Assembly: GCF_003589595.1 (NCBI RefSeq)
Contig: NW_020653854.1
Coordinates: forward strand, 25,743,030 to 25,807,029
Source of the DNA: Hyposmocoma kahamanoa
Taxonomy: Eukaryota > Arthropoda > Insecta > Lepidoptera > Cosmopterigidae
Reading direction: 5' to 3'
DNA: 64,000 bases
Shown here in pieces: positions 52,245 through 62,699 of the stretch. The translations under genes were made by a program, and so were the position numbers. Numbering within the stretch: position 1 is the stretch's first letter; each line of letters opens with the position of its first letter. A model generated the notes under the pieces. The model did no database searches. It saw only the letters and a list, made by a program, of their open reading frames with translations, and had not been told where the DNA came from.

Positions 52245-52765
52245 CATAATCAACTCATTTATACTTCCAACTGCCGGACACGGATCTCAGGCGAGAGTTT
52301 AGGCCATACTTTGTGAACCTTCTTTAACGTCCAGGGGGGTGATTCACGTAATCAAACCGTTACGATATCGTAGCGACTTAGTCGTTGAACCGCTTTTTCG
52401 TAATCACGTGTGACATTGAACGACAACGAGTCCAATTTTAAAGTCGTTCGTTCCTTCATACGTATTCTGCTAAAATTTTGACAGCTCTTTCAATATTTTC
52501 GATGCTACTCATATCAATGTTCGTTCAAGTGATACGTGAATATCGATTTTGGATAGGAATTCGATCGAACGACTACGTAACTTCAACGATATTTTGATAG
52601 CTTGAACTTACGTGAATCGCACTAAGGTCTCTTCACGATGTTTTCCGAATTTCAAATTAAATTACGCACGTAAATTTCGAGAAACTCATAGGTGCGAACC
52701 GAGATTTGAACCCACGGCCTCTGTCTGAGCGGCCGAAGGTCAAACCATTAGATTATCACGATAGT
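52245..52765 (-). mobile_element. tRNA-derived SINE S3, split by a TIR element
   Basis: The head at the right has, on minus, CGTGATAATCTAATGGTTTG (A-box region) and GTGGGTTCAAATCTCGG (B box). The body continues GGTGCGAACC..AGTTTCTCGA, AAATTTACGTGCGTAATTTA and GGAAAACATCGTGAAGAGAC, is broken at 52625, and resumes left of 52336 with the CTGGACG..CACAAAGTATGGCC part and TATAAATGAGTTGATTATGA. Other copies: 19184-19412 and 62700-62935. Confidence 0.8.
52336..52624. mobile_element. TIR element nested in SINE S3 (~289 bp)
   Basis: Ends GGGGTGATTCACGTAATC and GAACTTACGTGAATCGCAC are inverted (core ATTCACGTAA). AGG occurs at both borders (52333-52335 and 52625-52627), suggesting a 3-bp duplication, although the G-run blurs the left edge. 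The inside is rich in TCG / CGA steps and inverse pairs such as GTCGTTCGTTC / GAACGACTACG. No coding capacity. A 3-bp duplication would fit a Harbinger-type MITE. Confidence 0.7.
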
Positions 52766-52807
52766 GAAAAAGAAAGATATTAGAGATATTCTACTAATAG
52801 ATAATAC

Positions 52808-52950
52808 GGTGATAGCCCTTTGTAGGAACAGTCGCTTTGCAGTTAAGAGGTCAGTGTTTCGAGTCTCTGAGGCGGCATGCATCTATGGCTTTTTATTTCT
52901 ACGTACATTAATATTTACGAGCAACACCTCTCGCTAAGAGCATTTGCGTA
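52808..52950 (+). mobile_element. tRNA-derived SINE fragment, family S4
   Basis: GGTGATAGCCCTTTGTAGGA (A-box region), GTGTTTCGAGTCTCTGAGG (B-box region) and GCGGCATGCATCTATGGCTT follow the layout of a lepidopteran tRNA-SINE, distinct from S3, which ends just left of it in the opposite orientation. Confidence 0.6.
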
Positions 52951-52973
52951 GGTACTACGTCGTACTTATGTCG

Positions 52974-53289
52974 TTTAGTAGCAGTAGAGCTTTTTGTGAA
53001 AGTGTTCGTCCAGGGAAGTACTGCCACCTTACTTATTTCTGCCGCCAAGCAGTAGTGTGAGCATTACTGCGTTCCGTCTTAGAACGCAGTAGAAGGGTAG
53101 GGGTGCTGGTGAATTTGCAGGCACATGGGACTTTTCAACTTATGTCTCAGGGTGACGGGCGCAGTGGCAGTGCCCCTAAGATCTTTGCAATTTAAGACTC
53201 TGAATGTCTCTGCAACTGTTATGGATAGGCGTGTCGCTTACCACCAAGTGCACGACTTGTTCGTCCCGTCACATGGTGTTAAAAAAAAA
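52974..53289 (+). mobile_element. RTE-A LINE 3' end, full-length reference copy
   Basis: The most complete copy of the ~315-base unit: GTTTAGTAGCAGTAGAGCTT, TTCGTCCAGGGAAGTACTGC, CTGCCGCCAAGCAGTAGTGT, GAGCATTACTGCGTTCCG, GGGTGCTGGTGAATTTGCAG, CAGGGTGACGGGCGCAGTGG, ATGGATAGGCGTGTCGCTTA, GACTTGTTCGTCCCGTCACA, TGGTGTTAAAAAAAAA. A short tandem of GAACGCAGTA near 53091 is extra. Confidence 0.95.
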
Positions 53290-53307
53290 TGTCTGAAATA
53301 TTACAGG

Positions 53308-53420
53308 GATCATTTTATCTCTAGGTGCACAAGCGACATCCAAAGTGGATCCGAGATTTCTAGATTTATATAGTCTCGGATTCAGAACGATGGGATGGGA
53401 TGGGATGGCAAACGCGTTAA
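53308..53420 (+). repeat. Repeat F, copy 2, plus GGGAT microsatellite
   Basis: TGCACAAGCGACATCCAAAG, TGGATCCGAGATTTCTAGAT and TCTCGGATTCAGAACGATGG match 17340-17430. A (GGGAT)3 run follows at 53392-53410. Confidence 0.65.
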
Positions 53421-53607
53421 TAGTCAAATAAGGAAGTCACCACATATCGACAATGAGTTGCATTAAGTCGGACAGAAAAAAAACGGTATATCCATGTAAT
53501 AAGAGCGAAAAAGACTGTGCGTTTTGCGTCGGCGGTCCGAGCGGAAGCGAAATGCCCAACGGTTTTTTTCGCCCTTGCTGCATGAATATAAAGTTTTTTT
53601 CTAACAC

Positions 53608-53863
53608 GTCCAGGGAAGTACTGCCTTCTTACCTATTTCTGTCGCCAAACAGTAATGTGATCAACACTGCGTTTCGGTTTTGAAGGTGCTGGTGAAATCG
53701 CAGGCACATGGGACATAACTAATGCCTCAAGGCGACGGGCGCAAGGGTAATGTCCCTAAGATCTTTGCAATTGAATGCTTTGAGTGACACTGCAACTGTC
53801 ATGGACAGGCGTCTCGCTTACTGCCTTAGGCGCATGACCTGACTTTGTCCCGCCACATTTAAA
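53608..53863 (+). mobile_element. RTE-A LINE 3' end
   Basis: GTCCAGGGAAGTACTGCCTT, CTGTCGCCAAACAGTAATGT, GCGTTTCGGTTTTGAAGGTG, CAGGCACATGGGACATAACT, ACTGTCATGGACAGGCGTCT and TTTGTCCCGCCACA. The A tail is short (TTTAAAA). Confidence 0.9.
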
Positions 53864-55214
53864 AGAGTCCTTTTTTTGTTATCGGAAGGTACTTTAACTT
53901 TAACTCCAAGCTCATAACCCTTCCAGGAAAACAAAAACCTAATTTTCAACTCCACCAACAAAATAAAACTAAAATAGCACGCGTCATTAGTGACCAGAGT
54001 CCGTAACGACCTGCATTTGACCCCTCTGAGCCCTCTTCGAATGCCCAAAACTGCCCCAGACCTTAACATCCCTGAGTTTTAAACGAGGGAGATCAACCAA
54101 CCGTGTTATAGGCAAGAGCTTGACAGTTCCCGTCCAGGTATAAATGACCTATGAAAATATTCCTCAAGTTACCAATTATTACTGCAGGTTTTTTAATTGT
54201 GTTTAGACTTGTTTTGAGGTCTCATTGCTCTTGACTAATTATAAGCTGTTGTGATGATATTACCTGTAAAATTCTATTCTAATTTTTGGCGCCTTTTCTA
54301 TAATCTGTCATTGTTTTGCTATCATTCGATTGTATACAATCTTTTCTCGTTTCTACACCTTGAAATCAAATCTACCGTCCTAATCATAACTACCGTAATC
54401 GACATTTAAATCGAGTTATTAACATCTCTGGCATCTGCGAACCGAAGTCTATAACACCCCTAATTTGTTTTTTTTATATCTTTTTTAGTTTCAATTTTAT
54501 TGTCAAGCAAAATCAGAGAAATCGAAATTATTTACTAACAAAAAATGCATTAGTCAGGAGGCGGAGGTCAGAAATGTAAACGTAAAGTTTCAACGTGTAG
54601 TACAATAAGCAAATAAAACAAGAAAAGTAACATAGTTGCAACAAAAAGATATGTATGTAAAGACTAATTTTTTAAAAATCCCTATTTCTCATTAATTTCA
54701 TTAAAAACCGCAAATTTAAAAAAATTACATGTTCAAGTCAATCATCAAAGCGGAACGGTAAAGGTCTACTTATACTAGTTAAACGAAACTCTACCTGTAT
54801 AAAAAGTACCTGTATACAAAATCCCAGTCCCTCAATTACATTAAAACAAGTATAAACAAAGTGGAATTTTCCATCCTGCTCTAACAAGTTTGAAAATACG
54901 TTTGAACTATTGCTGTGTTCCTCTTACGCGCGTTGAAGTCTTTCGCTCCTGGCTTTGCGAATGCAGTATATTTGAAATTTTAAGAAAGCGATTTTAATAA
55001 AAAAAAGGTTTATTTAGTTTTATAAATAATTGTGAAAGTTCGAAATGGATTAAAATTTTGTAATTTGTTTTTATATTACTCTAGAAAAAGATTAGAAATA
55101 ATTTGAAGTACAGGTAAAACTGCTTTACATAATATTGATTGTAAAAAAAACTTATTATGCTTTTTTTATTGCTGTTAATTCTTACGATCTTTATACCCCT
55201 GCGATTAACATTAT
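53864..55214. other. AT-rich DNA without recognised gene
   Basis: Nothing recognised. Confidence 0.4.
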
Positions 55215-55375
55215 GGGCTCTGGTTTAGGGTCCAATTCCTGGTATAATCGATTTGGGAAAAAATTTTTCTAAATTGGCTCTGGAGAGGGTGTTCTCTAGA
55301 CAGTACCTAGAAGTTAATTTCGTTGCTCTGGTACTAAGAGTTCCAGGAACTCCCTATCTTGTGACCAGGTAATTG
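55215..55375 (+). mobile_element. tRNA-derived SINE fragment, family S7
   Basis: GGGTCCAATTCCTGGTATAA (B box region), AAATTTTTCTAAATTGGCTC, GAGGGTGTTCTCTAGACAGT and CTGGTACTAAGAGTTCCAGG match 48878-49022 in reverse. Confidence 0.55.
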
Positions 55376-56157
55376 GTGAGGTTGTTTGGCATATTATTAC
55401 TATTATAATATTGTATTTCCATGAGTTTTTATTAGAATATGAATAAAAAGCCAAACACAAATGCTTTCTACGTCTTCTGAAAGTTTTCGATTGACTATAA
55501 AATCGTTGCTTTTGAATTAAGGCTCCAAGGGCTGGCGGGGAGAAGTACGGTGTGAGGAGAGGGATCGAGATCCACTCCGGCGCAACCGGATCGAACCCAA
55601 GCCTCTTTTAGGAGGGAAAATGTACTCCCGCTTTGTTTCACTGCATTTTGTAAAAAAATATCGCAAAACTTTATATAACTATGATATACTACTATTTTTA
55701 TCATGCTTTAGTGATATGGCAGTAAATTGTTAAAGAAGACTCTTATTCTCAAGAATTAAGAATACTGTTGGATAGTGCATTCACATATGTATTTATTGTT
55801 TGTAACAGTAAATTACTTTATCACTGATATATTTCACAAATTAAGAAATTATTGTTCAACTTCAAGGATGAAATTGTTAAATTATCTCTAAAAGTCAAAG
55901 AATTATAAATTTCAAGTTACTATTAACAAAACTATCTATTGCGTAGTTTCACATTAACCTTGTATTCATCAATGAACAATTCGCAGAACACGATACCTAT
56001 CTTCTTGTCTGAGAAATTTATTCTCAAACTTCTATTGAATGGAAAATTTAAACATTGCAGAATTTGCTGCGTACCTTCTGTATTATATTTTATTTTCTTC
56101 ATACATGGTATATGTACATTATGTAATTACACACAAGTCTTAGACGAATGAAAGTAC
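55376..56157. other. Non-coding DNA without recognised gene
   Basis: 55540-55620 has GGATCGAACCC, a B-box-like complement, but no A box or repeat partner, so I do not call a SINE. Confidence 0.35.
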
Positions 56158-56482
56158 AGTGCTGTATATAGAGCCAACGCGAAAGGATTTAGATCAAATC
56201 GAGAAAGTTTTTGAAAATTCCGAAATACGTGGTGAGAAGAATAAAGCTTGTGTGGAAAGATTGGTATTGCTATCAATTGTACTGTCTGAAGAGGACAGCC
56301 ACGATGAAGTCTTTGGGTGAAGTTTAGGTTTTTAAAAAGACTGGAGTGCGTAATGGAAAGCAGAAGCCTTGTATGAAAACATTACTGGATTCAAATGGTG
56401 TAAGAGAGATTTGTATTCCGAGCGATGTTATCCGCCTACCACAACAAAAGCATGTAAACAAAATATCACCTATAAATATGTG
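56158..56482 (+). pseudogene. Unidentified coding remnant, one frameshift
   Basis: The plus frame from an acceptor-like CAAGTCTTAG reads IEPTRKDLDQIEKVFENSEI, RGEKNKACVERLVLLSIVLS, EEDSHDEVFG and a stop. With a +1 shift it continues FKKTGVRNGKQKPCMKTLLD, SNGVREICIPSDVIRLPQQK. Residue use (charged, low in AT-biased codons) looks protein-derived over ~100 codons. No family recognised; it could be a decayed host exon or a transposon ORF. Confidence 0.35.
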
Positions 56483-56927
56483 ACAAATTTATCACATTTC
56501 AATGTCATAAGTTAAAAATCTTATTATCCCTTAATAATTTGTTTTAATTAGTGACATACTGTCATCTACTGGAATCAGCGAACTGAGATCTACAAACGCC
56601 TACAAGTGTTTTTTTTAATATTCTATGTTTAAGTTTTACTGTTAGATAAAATTAACGTAATTGACATTCTTCAAATAATTTTTGCCAATATTCCGAAAGT
56701 TACCAAAATGCATAATGCAAATATGAAGTAAATAATTACATATATACTAAAATGAAATTCTTAAAAGAAAGTCCATTGTTCTACAAATTTTATAGAGTTA
56801 TTAACATTAACATGAATATCACGCTTGTTAGTCAAAGTGAAAGATATCTCTTTAATATACCACTAATGTATTTAGACTACAGTGATGTGTGTAGTCGTAT
56901 AAGTGCTAATGTTGAGCATGGATCTTT
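56483..56927. other. AT-rich DNA without recognised gene
   Basis: Nothing recognised. Confidence 0.4.
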
Positions 56928-57130
56928 TCAACCGACTTTAAAAAAAGAGGAGGTTCTCAATTGGACAGTATTTTTTGTACATGCATTTGTGAACCAATTT
57001 TGATGATTCTTTTTTTATTGGAAAGAAGGCACTTTAGTACTGATCCTTTTTAAATTTGAAAGGATGGCAAACTAGGGGATGAATCCGGTTTCACGTACTT
57101 TCCGGTAACCGATTTCAATAAAATGAGGCA
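56928..57130 (+). repeat. Repeat G, long copy
   Basis: TCAACCGACTTTAAAAAAAG, AGGAGGTTCTCAATTGGACA, GTGAACCAATTTTGATGATT, AAAGAAGGCACTTTAGTACT and ACGTACTTTCCGGTAACCGA in the family order. Confidence 0.8.
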
Positions 57131-58489
57131 AATAGATGTAATTCCACACACTTTTGAGGTAGGTTTTTTAAGTTACAACTGTCTAGGACCGTGAGGTCTT
57201 CACATGCTTACAAAATTAACTATTGCATCCTACGTATTCTGTTATGTAAATTATAAACATAGAAACTAAATAGATACGTATAGAAATTACAAAATACGTG
57301 ATTTTGATTTCGAACTTCAATTTCATTAAACATATTGCGATGTATTTGATTGATTAGATGCTTAACGCATTCATATTAAATTATATTTCGAAAATAAATA
57401 CAATGTTTACAATATTATACTTTGTATACTTAGCAGAAGTACCAAAGTATATCATCTTGAACCTCTAGTTAGACTTCTGGATAAGTAACTAAAGAAAACT
57501 CACATTGGGTATAAAAAGGAATACAAAGCTTACCTTTGCACTGTGATACAGAGCACTGTTCTTCATAATTTTCGCTTTAGTCATTTTACAATCCGAAACA
57601 TAGCACACATCACTTCACAGTTCACGAAAGTCGGTGTTTACTATGAGGCATCGAACGTGGGAGTGCTACGGTTGCGCGTACGCACGCCGCAGTGGCGCCG
57701 ATGTATTGCAGCGGATAAATTGGACACTAACATAAACTGTAGTTTACTAGCGTTTTTGGGCGATCGTAGCGCCGTCTGTGATTTTACTAGAGAAATTTTA
57801 AGCTTCTCGTTTATATCCACTGTAATAAGGCCTTTGAAGAAATCTATTTTGAACGGTTTTCGAGGTCAAGCAACACTACCAATATAGAAAGATACTTCGT
57901 GGAATCTATTTTAAATGTTTATAGAGATCTAGTTAAATTTGCATTAGTGTTTACTTGAGGCTTTGATGCTCGTGTAGCGAAGGTTTTAACGTTCGGCCAT
58001 TTTGTTTTGTCGTGACGTCATTACAGCCTGAGGGATGAAGAAGACTAAAACGTGTACTATTATAATGAGATGTCGGATTTGTAATTGGATATGTAATGTG
58101 TTGGGATTGGGATGTTCGAGACTTGTTACCATAGCTTGTTACTGATGTTAATTATGTATTTGTGAAGAAATTGTTAGTTGGATTATAAACATTATTAGTT
58201 AACATTACAAACGGACAAGGTTGCAAGATATTTATTCGATGAAAAATGTAGTCAACAATTAAAGCGTTATAGTATGTAAAGATCGTACATTTTACCAAAA
58301 CCTGGTATTGGGGCTCGTACCCAATGTACGTAAATGTAGAATGTTCGTAGAATCTATGTTTGATGGGATTTGTAGGTTTCCCATAGTACTTTTTTCGGCA
58401 GAAGTTAGTTGATGTAAAATATTTAAGGCACCGCAATAACCGAAAGCGTTTATTGTACTATAATTATATACCTTTTTTCATGAAAAACC
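57131..58489. other. Non-coding DNA without recognised gene
   Basis: The 114-codon frame 57543-57887 has no known domain, and its GC-rich middle (57660-57715) does not recur here. I do not call a gene. Confidence 0.4.
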
Positions 58490-58640
58490 ACAAACGTTCG
58501 TGGATTCTCTATTTGCAAAGTTTTATTGAAATCAGTTACCACAAATTCCGCGAAACCGAATTCTCATTATCCAATACTGAGGCACCCTTTTTCCAACAAA
58601 AAAAAAGAATCATGAAAATCGGTTCACACATATAATTAGT
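58490..58640 (-). repeat. Repeat G, partial (minus)
   Basis: GTTTTATTGAAATCAGTTAC, CCTTTTTCCAACAAAAAAAA and GAATCATGAAAATCGGTTCA are reverse-strand G family blocks. A TA microsatellite follows at 58646-58667. Confidence 0.65.
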
Positions 58641-58663
58641 TGCTATATATGTATATATATATA

Positions 58664-58969
58664 TATAGTCTTTCACAAGGAGCTCTCCTTGTGAAAGAGT
58701 TAACTTGAGTTGCTCCTTGTGACGCCTTACCTATTTCGGCCGCCAAGTAATAATGTCAGCTTTACTGCGTTCCGGTTTTGAAGGGTAGGCAAGGCATAGG
58801 CACACGAAACGTTTCAACGTATGTCACAGGATGATGGGCGCAGTGGCAGTGCTCCGCGGGGTCTTTGAGATTTAAAGCTCTGGGTGGCGCTGCAACTGTT
58901 ATGGACAGGCGTGTCGCTCACCAACAGTCGCACGACTTGTTCGTCCTGTCACTTGATATATAAAAAAAA
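58664..58969 (+). mobile_element. RTE-A LINE 3' end with palindromic start
   Basis: Starts CTTTCACAAGGAG-CT-CTCCTTGTGAAAG (58670-58697), a 13-base perfect inverted pair made from the unit's own GCTC..TTGTGAAAGAG region. It then runs through CTGCGTTCCGGTTTTGAAGG, GATGGGCGCAGTGGCAGTGC, TATGGACAGGCGTGTCGCTC and CGTCCTGTCACTTGATATAT to an A-run. Confidence 0.9.
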
Positions 58970-59834
58970 GGATGCCATATATAGTCGGATTTAGAATTTT
59001 TTAAAGTGGATTAAAAATACACGTATAATTGTAACATGTAAGCGGGGCAATGCGCGCGATCAGCAACATATTTAGTTTAAATGATGACATACTTAATATA
59101 CTTTAATGTACGTTCTACACGTTCTGCGAATATTTTACACATTTCTTATTTTACTTTTGATGTAACATGCATTTAAATTAATCTGTTCATGGGCCGTGCT
59201 TAAATAGTAATATCGTAGATATTTAATTACTGGTGACGCTACAATAAGAAAAAAAAAATATAAAACCTCCTATAACTCGTGGAGAGCTGTGTGATAGGTG
59301 AGCTCGCAAAGCAAAAGGTACCCGTGCTACCACCGACCTTTATATCCGAAACTCTAAAGGCTCGTACTGCTTCACCTCTTCACATACGACCACCGATAAC
59401 GACACCATGTAAAAATTTGCGTACACAGCTTATTGCCGGGCGGAGACGCGGATAATTAATTACAAATTTGAGGCGTATCATGATTTTAGATTTACGCGGC
59501 TTTGGGGTAGCATGGATTGGGATGGGAAAGTAAAAGAAGATGCGAGGTCAAACATAAACTATCTCGCGTTACCATTTAAAATTGCGTCACTATAGCACTA
59601 AAACAGCGAAAGATGTCATTACAGTTTTGCGGTGTGCATATATTGATTTAATATAAAAAGTTTAATGTAAATAATTGATTTTGTCAGTACGTTTTTCATA
59701 TTTCTCTATGGAGAAGCAGTAGGTAGCAACTACACAGAAAGCACTTGGGGATAGCACTAGAAAGCCCGTCATTGGCTTTTTGAGATCCATATAGCGAAAT
59801 TGGGTACCTCGAATTGTCTGTGTATTCTGACATT
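58970..59834. other. Non-coding DNA without recognised gene
   Basis: 59260-59460 is GC-richer without a partner in the window. Confidence 0.4.
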
Positions 59835-60215
59835 TAAGTTTACAGCAAAAGCCGTTACCAAGAAGCTTATTGTTAAACAATTCTTTTATGGGGGAACTGT
59901 GTGTTTTTACAATAAGATTACGGAGAATATATTAAGATTATCATTTCCTAAGTTTAAAACTTACATTAAAACTATTTTAATTGAAAAGTCATATTACAAA
60001 ATAGAAGTGTTTTAGATAAGGAAGTATGGAAAGGCAAGAAGAGTCTAGATTCCAGACAATTATGATTTAAAGTGTATTCCCTGGAGTTTCTTGCTCGTTC
60101 TCAGGGAGGTCAACGTAGTGAACGAGCAGTAGTTTAAAAAATAGCTTAAAAAAATGACGTTTTCAAGTGTAAAAATTTTACCTATGAAATAAATGATTAT
60201 TTGACTTTACTTCTT
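59835..60215 (+). pseudogene. LINE 3' end of the TTTGAC-tailed family
   Basis: The frame 59800-60015 reads VCFYNKITENILRLSFPKFK then TYIKTILIEKSYYKIEVF and stop, the FYNKIPExI...FKxxIK...YY tail of CR1-like RTs. The UTR has CCTGGAGTTTCTTGCTCGTT, GTAGTGAACGAGCAGTAG (stem with CTCGTTC) and GAAATAAATGATTATTTGAC. Best-kept copy of this family here. Confidence 0.8.
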
Positions 60216-60339
60216 GGCCGATACCGAATTAACGGTATAATACAGTAAAATAAAAATAAACAATGACAAATAGATTAATGAAGCCGCTTTGCAAAGAAGG
60301 TGGAATAGCTATAGTGTCACTAGATCGCTAAGTAATAAT

Positions 60340-60565
60340 TGTAAGTTTTTTATTTAAACGACCTCAAAAGTACGTGGAATTAATTTGCCAAGTTTTATTG
60401 AAATAGGTTACCGGAAAGTGCGCGACACTGGCTTCACTCCCAGCTTTACCACCCTTAGAGGTGGAATATTCTCTTCAAATTTTAAGGGGATGAATACTGA
60501 GCTAGCTACCCTCTTTCCAACAAATCTTCTCTCAAATCTTCTTTATTTTAAAGTCAGTTAAAAAT
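60340..60565 (-). repeat. Repeat G, long copy (minus)
   Basis: CCAAGTTTTATTGAAATAGG, TTACCGGAAAGTGCGCGACA, CTACCCTCTTTCCAACAAAT and TTTAAAGTCAGTTAAAAATG in reverse family order. Confidence 0.7.
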
Positions 60566-61180
60566 GACAACCAAAGTAGTAAAAAAGTGATATGTAGACT
60601 TTGTTCGAGAATCAAAAGAATTACTCTAGTTTTTATTCCATGATTGATTGATGATTCCATGGGTTTTAGGGCTCGTGGAAGTTGGGAAGTCCTGAATGAA
60701 TTAGGTCATCTGGTAACACTAATTGGCAATCACAATAAAGCTGGAAACTGAAAGAACCTTTTCTTCGCCAAACAAATCGCTGCCCTCAACTTGCATTTAT
60801 TGTTAGCCCTTCTCTCCAGTACAATAAAATTCAAAATCTGCCAGCAAATATAAATAATAACGCATTTTACCTGCTTCAAATTTTTTTATTGCTCCGGCAG
60901 GTGGGCAATATAAAAAAAAAAAACAAAAAAGGGAGGCTCTGACCTTTCTGGAGATATACGAGCACAAACACCTTGCAGATTTAGCCTTGAAGTGTTGTTT
61001 TGGCGGTATGCGTAGAGACTTTACAGTGATTAGGGGTTTCTTTAATTGTGTTTAGCTCTATACCCGGTTATTTGCTTCTGGCCTACTCTAAACAAATTGG
61101 ATACTAAAACTAAGTCATGAATTTAATCGGCAGGAAGTAATTCCGTGTGATGTAGAACGTAAATATGCAAATGATTATAA
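60566..61180. other. AT-rich DNA without recognised gene
   Basis: Nothing recognised. Confidence 0.4.
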
Positions 61181-61356
61181 ATAAATAAATAACGCACGCG
61201 CTCTCAGTCGCGCACTAGGAAAACCCTGTATCGCGGGTGCCATGGACACATAGATAACCGCAAATTACACCTAAGTAAATTTAAGCCATTTAAATATATC
61301 TCCCGCCCCGGAAATTGAACCATCCAGGATGGGAACCTTTCGGCCACGGAGGCAGA
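61181..61356 (-). mobile_element. tRNA-derived SINE, family S1 (minus), deleted
   Basis: AAATAAATAACGCACGCGCT, GGAAAACCCTGTATCGCGGG and TGCCATGGACACATAGATAA, then a short B-box region (CCCCGGAAATTGAACC) and TTTCGGCCACGGAGGCAG. About 40 bases of body and head are missing. Confidence 0.85.
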
Positions 61357-61385
61357 TAATTAAATCCAGGTAAGCAACACGCCTG

Positions 61386-61840
61386 AAAGTGTTGAAACCC
61401 TAACTAGCCGTGAACAGGTTCACGGCAATGAAATGGGAAACTTCCGGTCCACAAAACTTATTAAAGAAGTAAAGTTTAAAGAAAGGGCTGTAACGATAAA
61501 AAGGTAAATGTAAAAAAACAGGTACAACAGTATAAAACACTCCCTACACTTTATCATTAAGGCACTTACCCCTAAATGGGCCGAGTAACTGAATTACAGA
61601 AATAGATACATAAAGGCTGTAATCTTACAAATTATTACACATGATTAGCTTATTAACAGCTCCGACTGTTGTGGCGGTCGAGCTGGGAGTGACTGTGGTA
61701 CAAAAACAAAATGAGAAAGTGAAGGAAGATGGAACAATTCAAATTTAAAATTTAAATACATGTAAAAAAAAATGATAGGATACAAGCGGAAAGAAGCGAT
61801 ACAAAGAGGAGAGATGACGGTGTAAGGAGGTCACACCGTC
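61386..61840 (+). mobile_element. MITE-D copy 2, 9-bp target duplication
   Basis: Starts AAAGTGTTGAAACCC and ends GGTCACACCGTC. ACACGCCTG (61377-61385) and ACACGCATG (61841-61849) flank it, a 9-base duplication with one mismatch, placed within a known RTE-A site. It shares blocks with 33425-34018 (see there). The right end has a self-complementary GACGGTGTAAGG..TCACACCGTC. 9-base duplications are usual for MULE-like elements; the class is inference. Confidence 0.75.
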
Positions 61841-62024
61841 ACACGCATGTCCATAACAGTTGCAGTGCCACTCAAAGAGCTTTAAATCGCAAAGATCTTA
61901 GGGGTACTGTCACTACGCCGATCACACTGAGACACATGTTGACAAGTCCCATGTGCCTGTAAATGCACCAGCACCCTTTAAAACAGCAACGCAGTAATAT
62001 TCACATTACTATTGGCAGTATAAC

Positions 62025-62625
62025 CGCTCACGCGATGCGCTCCTCCTACCGCAAAATGGCGGCTGTTTCGCAAATTAGAAAAGCATTCAGTTTAAATACA
62101 AGTTTTTATAAATAAAAATTATTATTCTGCATTGCTAAATAAATACCCTCCGTACTACCAACAAAAACATCTCAAATAAAATGCAGGAATACACCGCAAA
62201 TCCTTCACTTAAAAAGCACTAATGAAATTTTTGGTTTACTTGGATAAATATGATAATATTCCGTTTGAGTGGTTCTAACGTTTACCATGAAATTACTCCT
62301 TAAAGTATAGTTTATAAACATTTATATTCAGGGTAAACTTAAAAAACGCTACTTACGGTACGTTTTCAATAAATAAACACCGAAATCACCAGCCCAAACA
62401 ATAACACACACGATTGTCGTGACGTATTTTTGAAGTTGTTTATTTTTTTAAATGACAGACCCAGGCATTAAAAACTTTATGGTTTTCTAGAGTAGTTACC
62501 GAAATAGCAATTAATATTAGTTCTTTTACCTGTTATAACTTCGATATCCGATAAATAGGTATAAAATAATCACCGGCACCACTAGGTGTGGTATGCGTCT
62601 ACGGCTGCATGTATCGCGTGAGCAG
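62025..62625 (-). mobile_element. MITE-B copy 2 (inverted), ~601 bp
   Basis: CCGCTCACGCGATGCGCTCC at the left and GCATGTATCGCGTGAGCAG at the right, with ATAA on both sides. It is the reverse complement of 31260-31865 over its whole length with few differences (by eye, well above 90 percent identical). It is inserted in the RTE-A sequence GGCAG/AAATAGG. Confidence 0.9.
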
Positions 62626-62699
62626 ATAAATAGTAAATGCGGCAGTAGTTCCCTGGACGAACTCTTTCACAAGGAGCTCTGTTACCACTAAAATTACAT

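Larger units (their letters stand above)
61371..62690 (-). mobile_element. RTE-A LINE 3' end split by two DNA transposons
   Basis: Three pieces in reverse order of the unit: 61371-61385 (TAAGCAACACGCCTG), 61841-62024 (CACGCATGTCCATAACAGTT, CATGTTGACAAGTCCCATGT, CACATTACTATTGGCAG) and 62626-62690 (GGCAGTAGTTCCCTGGACGA, TTCACAAGGAGCTCTG). The gaps are filled by MITE-D (61386-61840) and MITE-B (62025-62625). Order and spacing of the pieces match the consensus. Confidence 0.9.

Noticed and set aside
57543..57887. 114-codon frame as a gene.
   Set aside because: No domain, no splice context and a mixed composition; chance open frame.
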